Source: DASVTU01 sp036387415 | Lineage (GTDB): Bacteria; Acidobacteriota; Blastocatellia; Pyrinomonadales; Pyrinomonadaceae | NCBI GenBank assembly: GCA_036387415.1 | Contig: DASVTU010000003.1 | Span: 46,973 to 110,972, forward strand | Reading direction: 5' to 3' | DNA: 64,000 bases | In this document: one piece after another, positions 17,761 to 25,864 of the stretch | Position numbering within the stretch: position 1 is the stretch's first letter | How the letters are laid out: every line of letters starts with the position of its first letter | Notes under the pieces: model-generated | Told to the model about the DNA's origin: nothing | The model's input: only the letters and a program-made list of their open reading frames with translations | The model's database searches: none | Made by a program: the position numbers and the translations under genes

Positions 17761-19569
17761 TTAGGCCACCGTTTCCCGCACAACTTCTTCCACCGTCGTA
17801 ATGCCGTTTCTGATTTTGTAGAGACCCGATTCGCGCAGCGTAATCATGCCGTCTTCGATGGCACGTTTACGTAGTTCGAGGGCGGATGCGCCAATCAGAA
17901 TCAACTCGCGTATGTCGTCCGTGATTTCCATCACCTCGTAGAGACCGACGCGGCCTTTGTAGCCCGTGTCGTTGCAAGTCTTGCAGCCGCGCCCCTTGTA
18001 GGTCTTCATGTTTTTGGCGTCTTCGGGCGAAAAGCCGATTTCGGTGAGGGCTTCGGGCGGCATCGCGTGCTCGACTTTGCACTCGGAGCAGATGCGTCGA
18101 ATAAGTCGCTGCGCCTGAATGAGATTGACGCTCGTCGCGACGAGAAACGGCTCGATGCCCATGTTCATCAAGCGCGAGATGGTGGATGGAGCGTCGTTGG
18201 TATGGAGGGTGGAGAGGACGAGGTGACCCGTGAGCGCGGCTTTGATGGCAATCTCGGCGGTTTCAAAATCGCGGATTTCGCCGACGAGAATGATGTTCGG
18301 GTCTTGTCGCAGGAAGGAGCGCAGCGCGGCGGCGAAGTTCAAACCAATCTGCTCTTTCATCTGCACCTGATTGATGCCCATTAAGTTGAATTCAACGGGG
18401 TCTTCCGCCGTCATGATGTTGGTTTCAGATGTGTTCAGGGATTGCAGTGCGGAATAGAGCGTGTTGGTTTTGCCGGAACCAGTGGGGCCTGTGACGAGCA
18501 CCATGCCGTATGGACGCGAGATGTTGCGCTGAAATTTGACGAGCGACTCCGGCTCGAAACCGAGACGCGTCATGTCGAGCATCAGACGCTCTTTGTCTAA
18601 GAGACGAAGCACAACTTTTTCACCAAACAGCGTCGGCAAGGTCGAAACGCGGAAATCCAACTCGCGCGAACGCCCGCCCGTCTTGAGCTTAATCTTGATG
18701 CGACCGTCCTGCGGCAGACGCTTCTCCGAAATGTCGAGTTTCGACATAATCTTGATGCGCGAAATGAGCGCATCGCGCAGTCGCATCGGCGGATGCATCA
18801 CGTCGTAGAGTACGCCGTCGATGCGGAAGCGGATGCGAAGTTCGCGCTCGTAAGGCTCGACGTGAATGTCGGACGCGCCGCGCTGTAAAGCATCTACCAG
18901 CAAGACGTTAACGAGACGCACGACGGGCGCGTCCTCGCTCAGACGCGTCAGGTTCGAGAGGTCGATCTCGTCGTCCTCTTCGACGATCTCCACGCCCTCC
19001 GCCGCTTCCGAGTCTAAGTCCAACTGATCCAACGAGATAGACTCGTCGGCGTGAAAACCATTGCCATTGCCGTTCCCGTTTCCATTGCCGTTGCCGTGAT
19101 GGTCGAGACTGACATCAACCATGCTCGCCAGTTCGATTTCGCGCGACTGTGTGTAGTGCGTCTCAATCGCCCCCTGAACGCTCGCCTCAGAGACGACGAC
19201 AGGCTCTATGTTCAAGCCTGTCATAAACTTAATGTCATCCATCGCGAAGACGTTGGTGGGGTCAACCATCGCCAGCGTCAGCGTCGCGCCGACGCGCGAG
19301 AGTGGCAGGACGGAATATTTCTCCGCCACTTCGCGCGGAATCAGGCGAATGACCGAATCGTCGATGTCGAAGAGTTCAAGATTGACGCTCGGCACACCGT
19401 ACTGGCGCGAAAGCACGGCGGTAATCATGTCGTCGGAAACGAGGCCCAGCTTGACCAGATTGAAACCTAGACGCCCCCCGTTCTCGCGCTGAAAATCGAG
19501 TGCTTCGCGCAATTGTTGTGGGGTCAGGAGATTTTCGCGGACGAGGATTTCGCCGAGTTTGGCTGACAT
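17761..19569 (-). CDS. pilB: type IV pilus extension ATPase PilB
   Basis: 602 residues. An N-terminal MshEN-type domain (MSAKLGEILVRENLLTPQQL, about 1-150), a linker with six GN repeats and acidic residues (about 160-205), then the GspE/PilB motor. The motor has Walker A VTGPTGSGKTNTLYSAL, Asp box MTAEDPVEFNLMGINQVQ, Walker B IILVGEIRDFETAEIA and His box STLHTNDAP. A tetra-Cys zinc site is formed by CSEC and CKTC. It powers pilus assembly, and MshEN domains in relatives bind cyclic-di-GMP, so this signal may control it. First gene of the operon. Confidence 0.95.
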   Translation of the reverse strand: MSAKLGEILVRENLLTPQQLREALDFQRENGGRLGFNLVKLGLVSDDMITAVLSRQYGVPSVNLELFDIDDSVIRLIPREVAEKYSVLPLSRVGATLTLAMVDPTNVFAMDDIKFMTGLNIEPVVVSEASVQGAIETHYTQSREIELASMVDVSLDHHGNGNGNGNGNGNGFHADESISLDQLDLDSEAAEGVEIVEEDDEIDLSNLTRLSEDAPVVRLVNVLLVDALQRGASDIHVEPYERELRIRFRIDGVLYDVMHPPMRLRDALISRIKIMSKLDISEKRLPQDGRIKIKLKTGGRSRELDFRVSTLPTLFGEKVVLRLLDKERLMLDMTRLGFEPESLVKFQRNISRPYGMVLVTGPTGSGKTNTLYSALQSLNTSETNIMTAEDPVEFNLMGINQVQMKEQIGLNFAAALRSFLRQDPNIILVGEIRDFETAEIAIKAALTGHLVLSTLHTNDAPSTISRLMNMGIEPFLVATSVNLIQAQRLIRRICSECKVEHAMPPEALTEIGFSPEDAKNMKTYKGRGCKTCNDTGYKGRVGLYEVMEITDDIRELILIGASALELRKRAIEDGMITLRESGLYKIRNGITTVEEVVRETVA

Positions 19570-19766
19570 TTTAGAGATATTCCACTGTTTAGAGAGCGTG
19601 TTTGCGGGCGGGGCGGTAAAAATACCGTGATGTCGGACGATGCTTGATTTTTCGTGCTCTAGGTTGTTTATAGGCCAACGATGACAAACATCGTTGCAAA
19701 AGCATGTTACTGTCTTCGCAACTGTCTGTCAAGATGAATGTTTAGAGGTCGTTTTGAAAGAGAAAA

Positions 19767-19798
19767 ACCGCGCCGGAAGTTATCGCCTCCGGCGCGGT
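19767..19798 (-). terminator. terminator of the TPR protein gene
   Basis: 11-bp perfect stem ACCGCGCCGGA (19767-19777) with partner 19788-19798. An A run to its left (AGAAAAA) is read as U residues on the minus strand, just downstream of the stop at 19842. Confidence 0.8.
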
Positions 19799-19841
19799 CT
19801 GTCGAACGAATTAAAAAGTCAAACTGTTGAGACTGAAAGGC

Positions 19842-21122
19842 TTAGCCACGACGACGAGCGGGGCGCGGCGTCTCAATCTTCATCGGTTTGATGTTTTCGT
19901 TGGTTTTCAGGAATTCGAGGATAGACTTGGCCTCTCCCTTTGTCGGATTGGTGTCGGGCGCTTTTTCCACGAAACGCCCGATGTAGTTGGCGGCTTCCTG
20001 AAACTTGGCCTTGTCGCCCGTGTTGAAGAGAGAGAAGCCGAGATAGAGATTCGCCTCGGCGTTTTCGGGGTCGCCCGCGATGATTTTCTGATATTCGGCG
20101 GATGCGCGGTCGTATTCGCCCGCGTCAAAGAGCATTTTCGCCATGTCTGCGTGGGCTTTGTTCTTCTTCACGGGGTCGGGTTCGGCGGCCATCAAATCCT
20201 GATAAGCCTGAATTCCGGCGTCGGCCTGCGACTTGTCAACCCTACTGGCGACAAACCTCATCGCCTCGGCACGCGCCGTCAGAGCGGCGAGACGGTTCTG
20301 CACCTGATTGGCCGCTGCCGTCGGGTCGGTGGCGTTGGGCGCGGCTTTGGTCAGGGTCACAGCCTTAGCGGAGACTTCGGCGGCTTCCCTCCAATCCTTG
20401 AAACCGGCCTCACGCGTCGCATCGCTCTTGCTTTGAATGCTTTCATTGAAACGCGCGACGCCGCGACCAATCAACGCGAAAGACTTGCTGACGAGCAACC
20501 CTGCTTCGTCGGGGCGTACGGCGAGACCTTCATTGTAGAGAGTGATGGCTTCATCGTAACGTTTGGCTTTGTAGGCTTCGTTTCCGGCGTCGAAGGTGCG
20601 TTTGACGGTCACATTCGACTCTTCGATTTTCTTGTTGCTCGCTTCGATTTCGGCAATCTTCTTGGCCGCCTCGGCAGCTTTGGCTTTATCTTCCGCGCTG
20701 GCCGCTCGCGGCACGCCCGCCGTAGGGCTGACGGTGGCGTTGGCTTTAATCTGGTCGAGCGTGAGTCTGGAGCCGTCGCCCGGAGACAGGACGAAATCGT
20801 TGCTCGTTTTTTGACCGATGGGAATTCCGGTGATAAAGGAAGGAGTTGCGCCGGGCGCGCTCGCAGCGATGGTGAAGGTTCCCTGAATCGGAATACCTGC
20901 GTGAACGTAGCGACCGTTCTTGTCTGTCTTCGTCTGAAACTTGCCTGCAATGTCGGTACGGAAAAAGTCGATGATGGCATCCTTGACCGGAACTTCCGTA
21001 CCATCAGCCTGTTTCAAAGTGACTTTTCCGGATGCCTGTGTAACTTGCGCCGACGCTGCGGCAGCGCACAAACAGACAAGCAGCGCGGCGATGGCGACAC
21101 GTGAGATAAAGCTGGTAATCAT
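19842..21122 (-). CDS. exported TPR protein with N-terminal carboxypeptidase-regulatory-like domain
   Basis: 426 residues with signal peptide (RVAIAALLVCLCAAAASA). Residues about 28-110 form a CarboxypepD_reg-like beta sandwich (ASGKVTLKQADG...TDKNGRYVHAGIPIQGTF). A coiled-coil-prone Lys/Glu/Ala stretch follows (KAKAAEAAKKIAEIEASNKKIEES). The rest is tetratricopeptide repeats (FDAGNEAYKAKRYDEAITLYNEGLA; LFDAGEYDRASAEYQKIIAGDPENAEANLYLG). It is a likely periplasmic scaffold without a catalytic motif. AGAGGAG lies about ten bases before the ATG. It has its own terminator. Confidence 0.8.
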   Translation of the reverse strand: MITSFISRVAIAALLVCLCAAAASAQVTQASGKVTLKQADGTEVPVKDAIIDFFRTDIAGKFQTKTDKNGRYVHAGIPIQGTFTIAASAPGATPSFITGIPIGQKTSNDFVLSPGDGSRLTLDQIKANATVSPTAGVPRAASAEDKAKAAEAAKKIAEIEASNKKIEESNVTVKRTFDAGNEAYKAKRYDEAITLYNEGLAVRPDEAGLLVSKSFALIGRGVARFNESIQSKSDATREAGFKDWREAAEVSAKAVTLTKAAPNATDPTAAANQVQNRLAALTARAEAMRFVASRVDKSQADAGIQAYQDLMAAEPDPVKKNKAHADMAKMLFDAGEYDRASAEYQKIIAGDPENAEANLYLGFSLFNTGDKAKFQEAANYIGRFVEKAPDTNPTKGEAKSILEFLKTNENIKPMKIETPRPARRRG

Positions 21123-21326
21123 GATTTGTGGTCTCCTCTGATGAAATGCGTAAGCACACTCAACTCTTGATAGGCCGATGCTTATGATGCATCCATACCC
21201 CCGTCGGTTGTCAATCCGCGACGCCGCCCCAAGCCTCCCGCAAGCGGTCTTTAACTATCACAGACGCGCTCCTAAAAGCACGCGAAAACAGGACGTTTCA
21301 GACAGTTTCAGGCAACTCAGACAGTT

Positions 21327-22040
21327 TCAGTCATAGGCGACGGGGTCTGCGACGCCTGCCTCGCCGAACGCACGCAAGCGCAACGCACACGAATCACAAC
21401 GACCGCATGCACGTTCCTCCGCTTGATAACACGACCACGTGAGCGCGAGCGGAGCACGGAGTTCCAACCCTCGTTGGATGATTTCTGACTTCCGCAGAGA
21501 GATAACGGGCGTCTTGATGCGGACGTGTGTTTCGGGACGCGTGCCGACATCAATCGTGCGTTGAAACGCTTCGTAGAATTCGGGACGGCAATCTGGATAA
21601 CCCGACGAATCCTCGGCCACCGCGCCGATGTAGATGCTCGACGCACGCAAAACTTCCGCCCAACTTGCGGCGACGGCCAGCAAGTGCGCGTTGCGAAAAG
21701 GAACATAACTCGTCGGAATCTCGCGCGATGCGAGGTCGGCTGCCGCTACCGGAATCGACGCGTCCGTCAGAGACGAACCGCCGATGCGCGCTAGATGTTC
21801 GAGCGACACGGCGAGCCGTTTTTCCACGCCGTAATAATCGGCAATCTCTCCAAACGCACGCCGCTCGCGCGCCTCCGTCCGCTGCCCATACGAGACGTGA
21901 AGAAACGCCACCTCATCATTCTCTTCACGCGCCACCGCCGCCGTCACACACGAATCCATTCCGCCCGAAACGAGACAAACGGCAAGAGATGCGGCAGGCG
22001 GGCGGAGAGATGGAGGGAAAGCATTGATTGATTGACTCAT
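21327..22040 (-). CDS. queC: 7-cyano-7-deazaguanine synthase QueC
   Basis: 237 residues. It converts 7-carboxy-7-deazaguanine to preQ0 with ATP and ammonia. The PP-loop SGGMDS sits near residue 26, HVSYGQRTEARE follows, and the C-terminal zinc cluster reads CYQAEERACGRCDSCALR (four Cys). The length is normal for the family. The N-terminal residues (MSQSIN) are encoded by low-complexity sequence continuous with the upstream intergenic repeat-like DNA. queE lies 113 bp upstream on the same strand, so the two probably act together. Confidence 0.95.
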   Translation of the reverse strand: MSQSINAFPPSLRPPAASLAVCLVSGGMDSCVTAAVAREENDEVAFLHVSYGQRTEARERRAFGEIADYYGVEKRLAVSLEHLARIGGSSLTDASIPVAAADLASREIPTSYVPFRNAHLLAVAASWAEVLRASSIYIGAVAEDSSGYPDCRPEFYEAFQRTIDVGTRPETHVRIKTPVISLRKSEIIQRGLELRAPLALTWSCYQAEERACGRCDSCALRLRAFGEAGVADPVAYD

Positions 22041-22152
22041 CGGCTCATTGATTCATTTGATTTAATCACGCAGTGGGTCGATGACCCGATGATGAAATGA
22101 AGCAATCTCTTCCTTCTTTCATCCCTCATCCCTGCGCCTCGTACCTGTTCTC

Positions 22153-22797
22153 TCAGACGCCGCGCGCTTCTGCGCCCCAGATTTGTTTGTGCATCTGCAA
22201 TTGCATACGCACGTCCATGCCGCTCGTCGAAATCCAATCGGCCACTTCCTGCAAATCTACTCCGTTCCAGACAGGCGAGATAAGCACGGCGCGTGCGCGA
22301 TGTTCAAGGTCGTAACGCGTAATTACTTCGCGCGCAAAGTCCCAATCGGCGCGACCCGCGATGACGAATTTGATTTCGTCTTTATCTGCGCGCAAGCGTT
22401 CGAGATTCGCCCAGTGGTTGCGTTCGGCTTCGCCCGACAGAGGACATTTGACATCGAGGATGAGCGACGCGCGTTCGTCTACTTTTTCGGTTGAGATGTA
22501 GCCGCCGGTTTCAATTAAAACTTCGTAGCCTTCATCGCAGAGGCGCGTGATGAGCGCGAAAGCCTCTCGCTGCGCGAGAGGCTCGCCGCCCGTCACCTCG
22601 ACGAGTCGGCAGCCGAACACGCGCACGCGCTCCAATACCTCGTCAATCGTCATTCGTTCGCCGCCCGTGAAAGTGTATTCGCTATCGCACCACACGCAGC
22701 GCATCGGGCAACCCGTCAGGCGCACAAACGAACATGGCCGCCCCGCATGGGTTGACTCACCTTGAATCGAACGAAAAATTTCCGTGATGCGAAGCAT
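22153..22797 (-). CDS. queE: 7-carboxy-7-deazaguanine synthase QueE (radical SAM)
   Basis: 214 residues. It rearranges 6-carboxy-tetrahydropterin to 7-carboxy-7-deazaguanine. The start MLRITEIFRSIQGEST is the canonical QueE N terminus, so I use the ATG at 22797; a longer frame to 22893 is translated heptamer repeat. Iron-sulfur ligands: CPMRCVWC (CxxxCxxC). EVTGGEPLAQ is the SAM-binding GGE motif. Typical C-terminal text includes KFVIAGRADWDFA and SPVWNGVD. No QueD gene is seen nearby. Confidence 0.94.
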   Translation of the reverse strand: MLRITEIFRSIQGESTHAGRPCSFVRLTGCPMRCVWCDSEYTFTGGERMTIDEVLERVRVFGCRLVEVTGGEPLAQREAFALITRLCDEGYEVLIETGGYISTEKVDERASLILDVKCPLSGEAERNHWANLERLRADKDEIKFVIAGRADWDFAREVITRYDLEHRARAVLISPVWNGVDLQEVADWISTSGMDVRMQLQMHKQIWGAEARGV

Positions 22798-22803
22798 AGT
22801 TTC

Positions 22804-22969
22804 GATTGCGGATTGTGGATTGCGGAATGCGGAATGGCGGAAGAATTCAGGAGTCAGAAGGAAAACCGGGAGGTGTTCGACAGCAAAGCTCACAAAGCAT
22901 TCCTACAACAAACTATTTCTACTAACTACTGTCTTCCAATCCGCAATCCGAAATCCACAATCCACAATT
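22804..22969. repeat. inverted heptamer arrays upstream of queE
   Basis: Left arm 22804-22838: GATTGCG, GATTGTG, GATTGCG, GAATGCG, GAATGGC. Right arm 22942-22969 in reverse sense: CGCAATC, CGAAATC, CACAATC, CACAATT. About 100 bp separate the arms. They are strictly 7-nt spaced and complementary between arms, lying between the divergent queE and sigma-factor genes. Confidence 0.75.
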
Positions 22970-23128
22970 GAAAGTTGACTCTATCGCAGGCGCGCGAGGG
23001 GTGTCAAAGCGTATGGGAGCGGGCGAAATTGCGGACAGTTTGTGACGCGGGGCGGGCGCTTCGTGATAGCATAGGTTCGTTTCTTGAGAGCATACGTTTC
23101 GGGCAAGCGAGGCATCGAAGCGGAAGCG

Positions 23129-24082
23129 ATGAGCCAGCAGAAGGCGGCACAGACAGAAGAACTCTTGCGTGAAGGCGCGGCGCGCATACTGGCGCGTGCG
23201 GGCGGCGGTCGCGCGCTCGACGCGGCGACAGATGTTGTGCCGCGTCTGCGTGCGACGCTTGAGAAGTATCTGTTACGGGCCAAGCCGGACGCATCGGCCA
23301 GCGAGATTGAAAAGTTTCTCGACGACTTGCACGCCGACGAAATCGTCTTGGTAATTGCTTGCGAGCGCGGCGACGAAGCGGCGTGGAACGATTTGATGGA
23401 ACGCTACAAAGCCACGTTGCTGTCGGCGGCGCGTGGCGCGAGCGCGGGCGAAGCGGAGGCGGAAGAACTGGCGCAGTCGGTGTGGGCGGAACTCTACGGC
23501 TTACGCACGCGCGCCGACGGAAAACCTTCCGGTAAACTCGCGTACTATTCGGGATGTGGCTCGCTCGGCGGATGGTTGCGCGCGGTGGTCGGGCAGTTGG
23601 CGGTCGATAGGCATCGTCGTACGTCGCGGTTGGTGCAGACGGAGGATGCCTCGGATTTCGACCGTCTGAATGAAGCTGAAGCTCATGGCGAAGACGGTTT
23701 CCGCGTCGCTACTGCGCCCGACCCGGAACATGCATTGGCCGCGTCGGAGGCGGGGCGTGCGGTTCAAGAGGCGTTGGCGCGTGCGGTCGGCGGGCTTGCC
23801 GCCGAAGACCGCTTACTGGTCAAGTTGTACTATTTCGACGAACTGCGTTTGCGTGAAGCCGGGGCAGTGCTCGGAGTGCACGAAGCGACGGCGAGCCGCC
23901 GATTGGCACGCGCGCAGGTCGAGATACGGCGTCGAGTCGAATCGTTGCTCGTCGCCGAACACGGCTGGACGCGCGATGAAGTGGCACAGACGCTCAGCCA
24001 GGTTGCCGCGCATCTCGAAACCGACCTCGGCCACGTACTATCCACGAGTCCGGCCGAGACGGTTTCCGATGAGAGAAGATGA
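23129..24082 (+). CDS. ECF-like sigma-70 family RNA polymerase sigma factor
   Basis: 317 residues. After an N-terminal extension of about 80 residues come region 2 (VIACERGDEAAWNDLMERYKATLLSAAR, then AEELAQSVWAELYG and LGGWLRAVVGQLAVDRHRR) and region 4 (LAAEDRLLVKLYYFDELRLREAGAVLGVHEATASRRLARAQ). The N-terminal and C-terminal (about 55 residues) extensions are longer than in minimal ECF factors. The following gene encodes a zinc-finger anti-sigma, the standard partner. I placed the start at 23129 (MSQQKA) rather than the TTG at 23084. The last codons run into a purine-rich repeat-like stretch. Confidence 0.85.
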   Translation: MSQQKAAQTEELLREGAARILARAGGGRALDAATDVVPRLRATLEKYLLRAKPDASASEIEKFLDDLHADEIVLVIACERGDEAAWNDLMERYKATLLSAARGASAGEAEAEELAQSVWAELYGLRTRADGKPSGKLAYYSGCGSLGGWLRAVVGQLAVDRHRRTSRLVQTEDASDFDRLNEAEAHGEDGFRVATAPDPEHALAASEAGRAVQEALARAVGGLAAEDRLLVKLYYFDELRLREAGAVLGVHEATASRRLARAQVEIRRRVESLLVAEHGWTRDEVAQTLSQVAAHLETDLGHVLSTSPAETVSDERR

Positions 24083-24357
24083 GAAAGAAGATGCGAGAAG
24101 ACAAAAGACGGCGGGATGGTTGAACGAGTCGGCGATGTTGCGAGGAGAGGAGCCATAGAAGTCGGAGTGAACGAATTAGAGCATGGAAGGATGCGCGAAG
24201 TTGAGAAAGCAGAGGCAACCGTCGGTGGCAAACGTTTGTCGTCATCGTCGGCTCTCGTCGTCGAGTCGGCTTTCGTCGCCGAACTTGCAGCGCAAGAATC
24301 GAGGCTCCGGCGCGTTCTCTAGATAGCCGCAGGGAGCAGGCGTTTTGTAGGTATTCG

Positions 24358-25746
24358 ATGAAATCAGAATTCGACAGAGAGATTGACTGGTTGTTGCGCG
24401 GGCATCGGGAGAAGGCGCGACGCAGCGGAGCCTCGCCCGCGCGCGACGTTGATGCCTCCGACGCCGACGCGCACGGCAACGGATACGAATCGCCCCACGA
24501 TGCGGCGCAAACCTCCGCGCATCTCGACGCCGACGAACTGAGCGCCTATGCCGAAAACGCCCTGCCACCCGCTACACGCGCTCTCTATGTCGCTCATCTC
24601 GCCGACTGTGACCAGTGCAGAAAGATTGCGACCACTATCACGCTCGCGTCGGGAGTCGCCGTCGAACTCGAAAAGAGTCATGCTACAGCGACGCAAACCA
24701 TAGCTACTCCGTCTACGTGGAAGACGTGGCTTGCGTCCATCTTCTCTCCGCGAGTGTTGCGTTATGCGGCTCCGGCGCTCGCTCTGTTGATGGTCGGCGC
24801 AGTGGCTTTTGTCGCGTGGCGTCAACAATCGAAAGGCGATTTTATTGCCAGGAATCAAGAAGCAAGAGCGCCTGCGCCCGTCGCCAACACCGACATGACG
24901 ACGAGCACTGTGGAACAGAAATCCGCCGAGACTCAAACTCCGCCGGGCGATGTCGGTTTAATCGCGCCTCCGACAACCGACGCCACAACGACCACCACCA
25001 CGACTGCTCCGGTACAAAACAAAGATACCGCCGCCGCACCGACCACAGCCGCGACGGGTAATGCCGACGCTGCCCCTTCCGGTTTGAGCGCGCCATCTGC
25101 CGAACAGGCGAGAAGCGAAGGTGCGGGCGCGAACATGACGACGCCTGCCGAAACAGCCGAGATGGCGGCGAAAGCAACGCGCGAAGATACTGAAAACCGT
25201 GCTCCGGCGCCCGCGTCCGCGACGGTGGCAAAACAAGTCCCTCCGCCGCCCAGAGCGGAGAAGGAAGAAACCGCAGACCGCGACACGGTTGCAAACGCGA
25301 CATCGAATACCACCATCTTTACCGACGAGACGAGAAAGCGCCGTGATGACTCCACGGCGTCGCGTGCGGCAGGCGCGCCCGCCGCGCGTGCCGGAGGCGG
25401 TGATAAAAGCGACGATCGCCAGCAGCAATACGAACCACCGCCATCCTATCAACGTTCGCAACGTGCGCGAGCCAAAAGCCCACAGGTGTTGAGGCGTGGG
25501 CAGACAGCCGCCGACTCGGAACCGGAAGCTGAAACACGAAGCGTCGGCGGGCGCGGTTTCCGGCGTCAGGACGGCGCATGGGTGGATACCGCCTACCGTT
25601 CAGGACAAGCCACGACCAACGTCCGTCGCGGCTCGGAACAGTTCCGCGCGCTCGTCGCCGACGAACCCGACTTGCGCCGCATCGCAGACCAACTCGGCGG
25701 CGAAATCATCGTCGTCTGGCGAGGCCGCGCTTACCGCATCCGCTAA
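24358..25746 (+). CDS. membrane-anchored zinc-finger anti-sigma factor
   Basis: 462 residues. The cytoplasmic N terminus carries the anti-sigma zinc motif (AHLADCDQCRK, HxxxCxxC, about residues 80-90), preceded by HLDADELSAYAENALPP. One membrane segment (LRYAAPALALLMVGAVAFVAW, about 137-157) is followed by a long outer region rich in Ala, Thr, Pro and Gln (about 160-390). The end is a compact domain with DGAWVDTAYRSGQ and a closing EIIVVWRGRAYRI. It should hold the upstream sigma factor at the membrane and release it on an envelope signal. The low-complexity linker may span the periplasm. Confidence 0.8.
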   Translation: MKSEFDREIDWLLRGHREKARRSGASPARDVDASDADAHGNGYESPHDAAQTSAHLDADELSAYAENALPPATRALYVAHLADCDQCRKIATTITLASGVAVELEKSHATATQTIATPSTWKTWLASIFSPRVLRYAAPALALLMVGAVAFVAWRQQSKGDFIARNQEARAPAPVANTDMTTSTVEQKSAETQTPPGDVGLIAPPTTDATTTTTTTAPVQNKDTAAAPTTAATGNADAAPSGLSAPSAEQARSEGAGANMTTPAETAEMAAKATREDTENRAPAPASATVAKQVPPPPRAEKEETADRDTVANATSNTTIFTDETRKRRDDSTASRAAGAPAARAGGGDKSDDRQQQYEPPPSYQRSQRARAKSPQVLRRGQTAADSEPEAETRSVGGRGFRRQDGAWVDTAYRSGQATTNVRRGSEQFRALVADEPDLRRIADQLGGEIIVVWRGRAYRIR

Positions 25747-25754
25747 ACGAAATA

Positions 25755-25847
25755 GTGACGAGTCATGGGTGATGGCTGATGAGTAAAAGCAGTTCTTCTT
25801 AACTCATCGCTCATCACTTATGACTCGTCATTATTCGCTCATCATTT
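25755..25847. repeat. inverted heptamer arrays upstream of the acyl-CoA ligase
   Basis: Left arm 25755-25782 (GTGACGA, GTCATGG, GTGATGG, CTGATGA). Right arm 25799-25847 (TTAACTC, ATCGCTC, ATCACTT, ATGACTC, GTCATTA, TTCGCTC, ATCATTT). The arms can pair into a long imperfect hairpin that ends only 18 bp before the ligase start codon. Confidence 0.7.
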
Positions 25848-25864
25848 CTTTTAAGGAGACTTCT

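Noticed and set aside
19055..19101. Hexamer repeat in pilB as a phase-variation tract
   Set aside because: A 6-nt unit encodes Gly-Asn in frame, so changes in copy number would alter linker length but not switch the gene off.
19827..21104. 425-aa plus-strand frame opposite the TPR gene
   Set aside because: The minus-strand protein has a signal peptide, TPR motifs and a terminator; the plus frame has none of these.
24083..24357. Possible small gene between sigma and anti-sigma genes
   Set aside because: Frames here have no ribosome site or recognisable sequence; the first bases look like purine-rich repeat.
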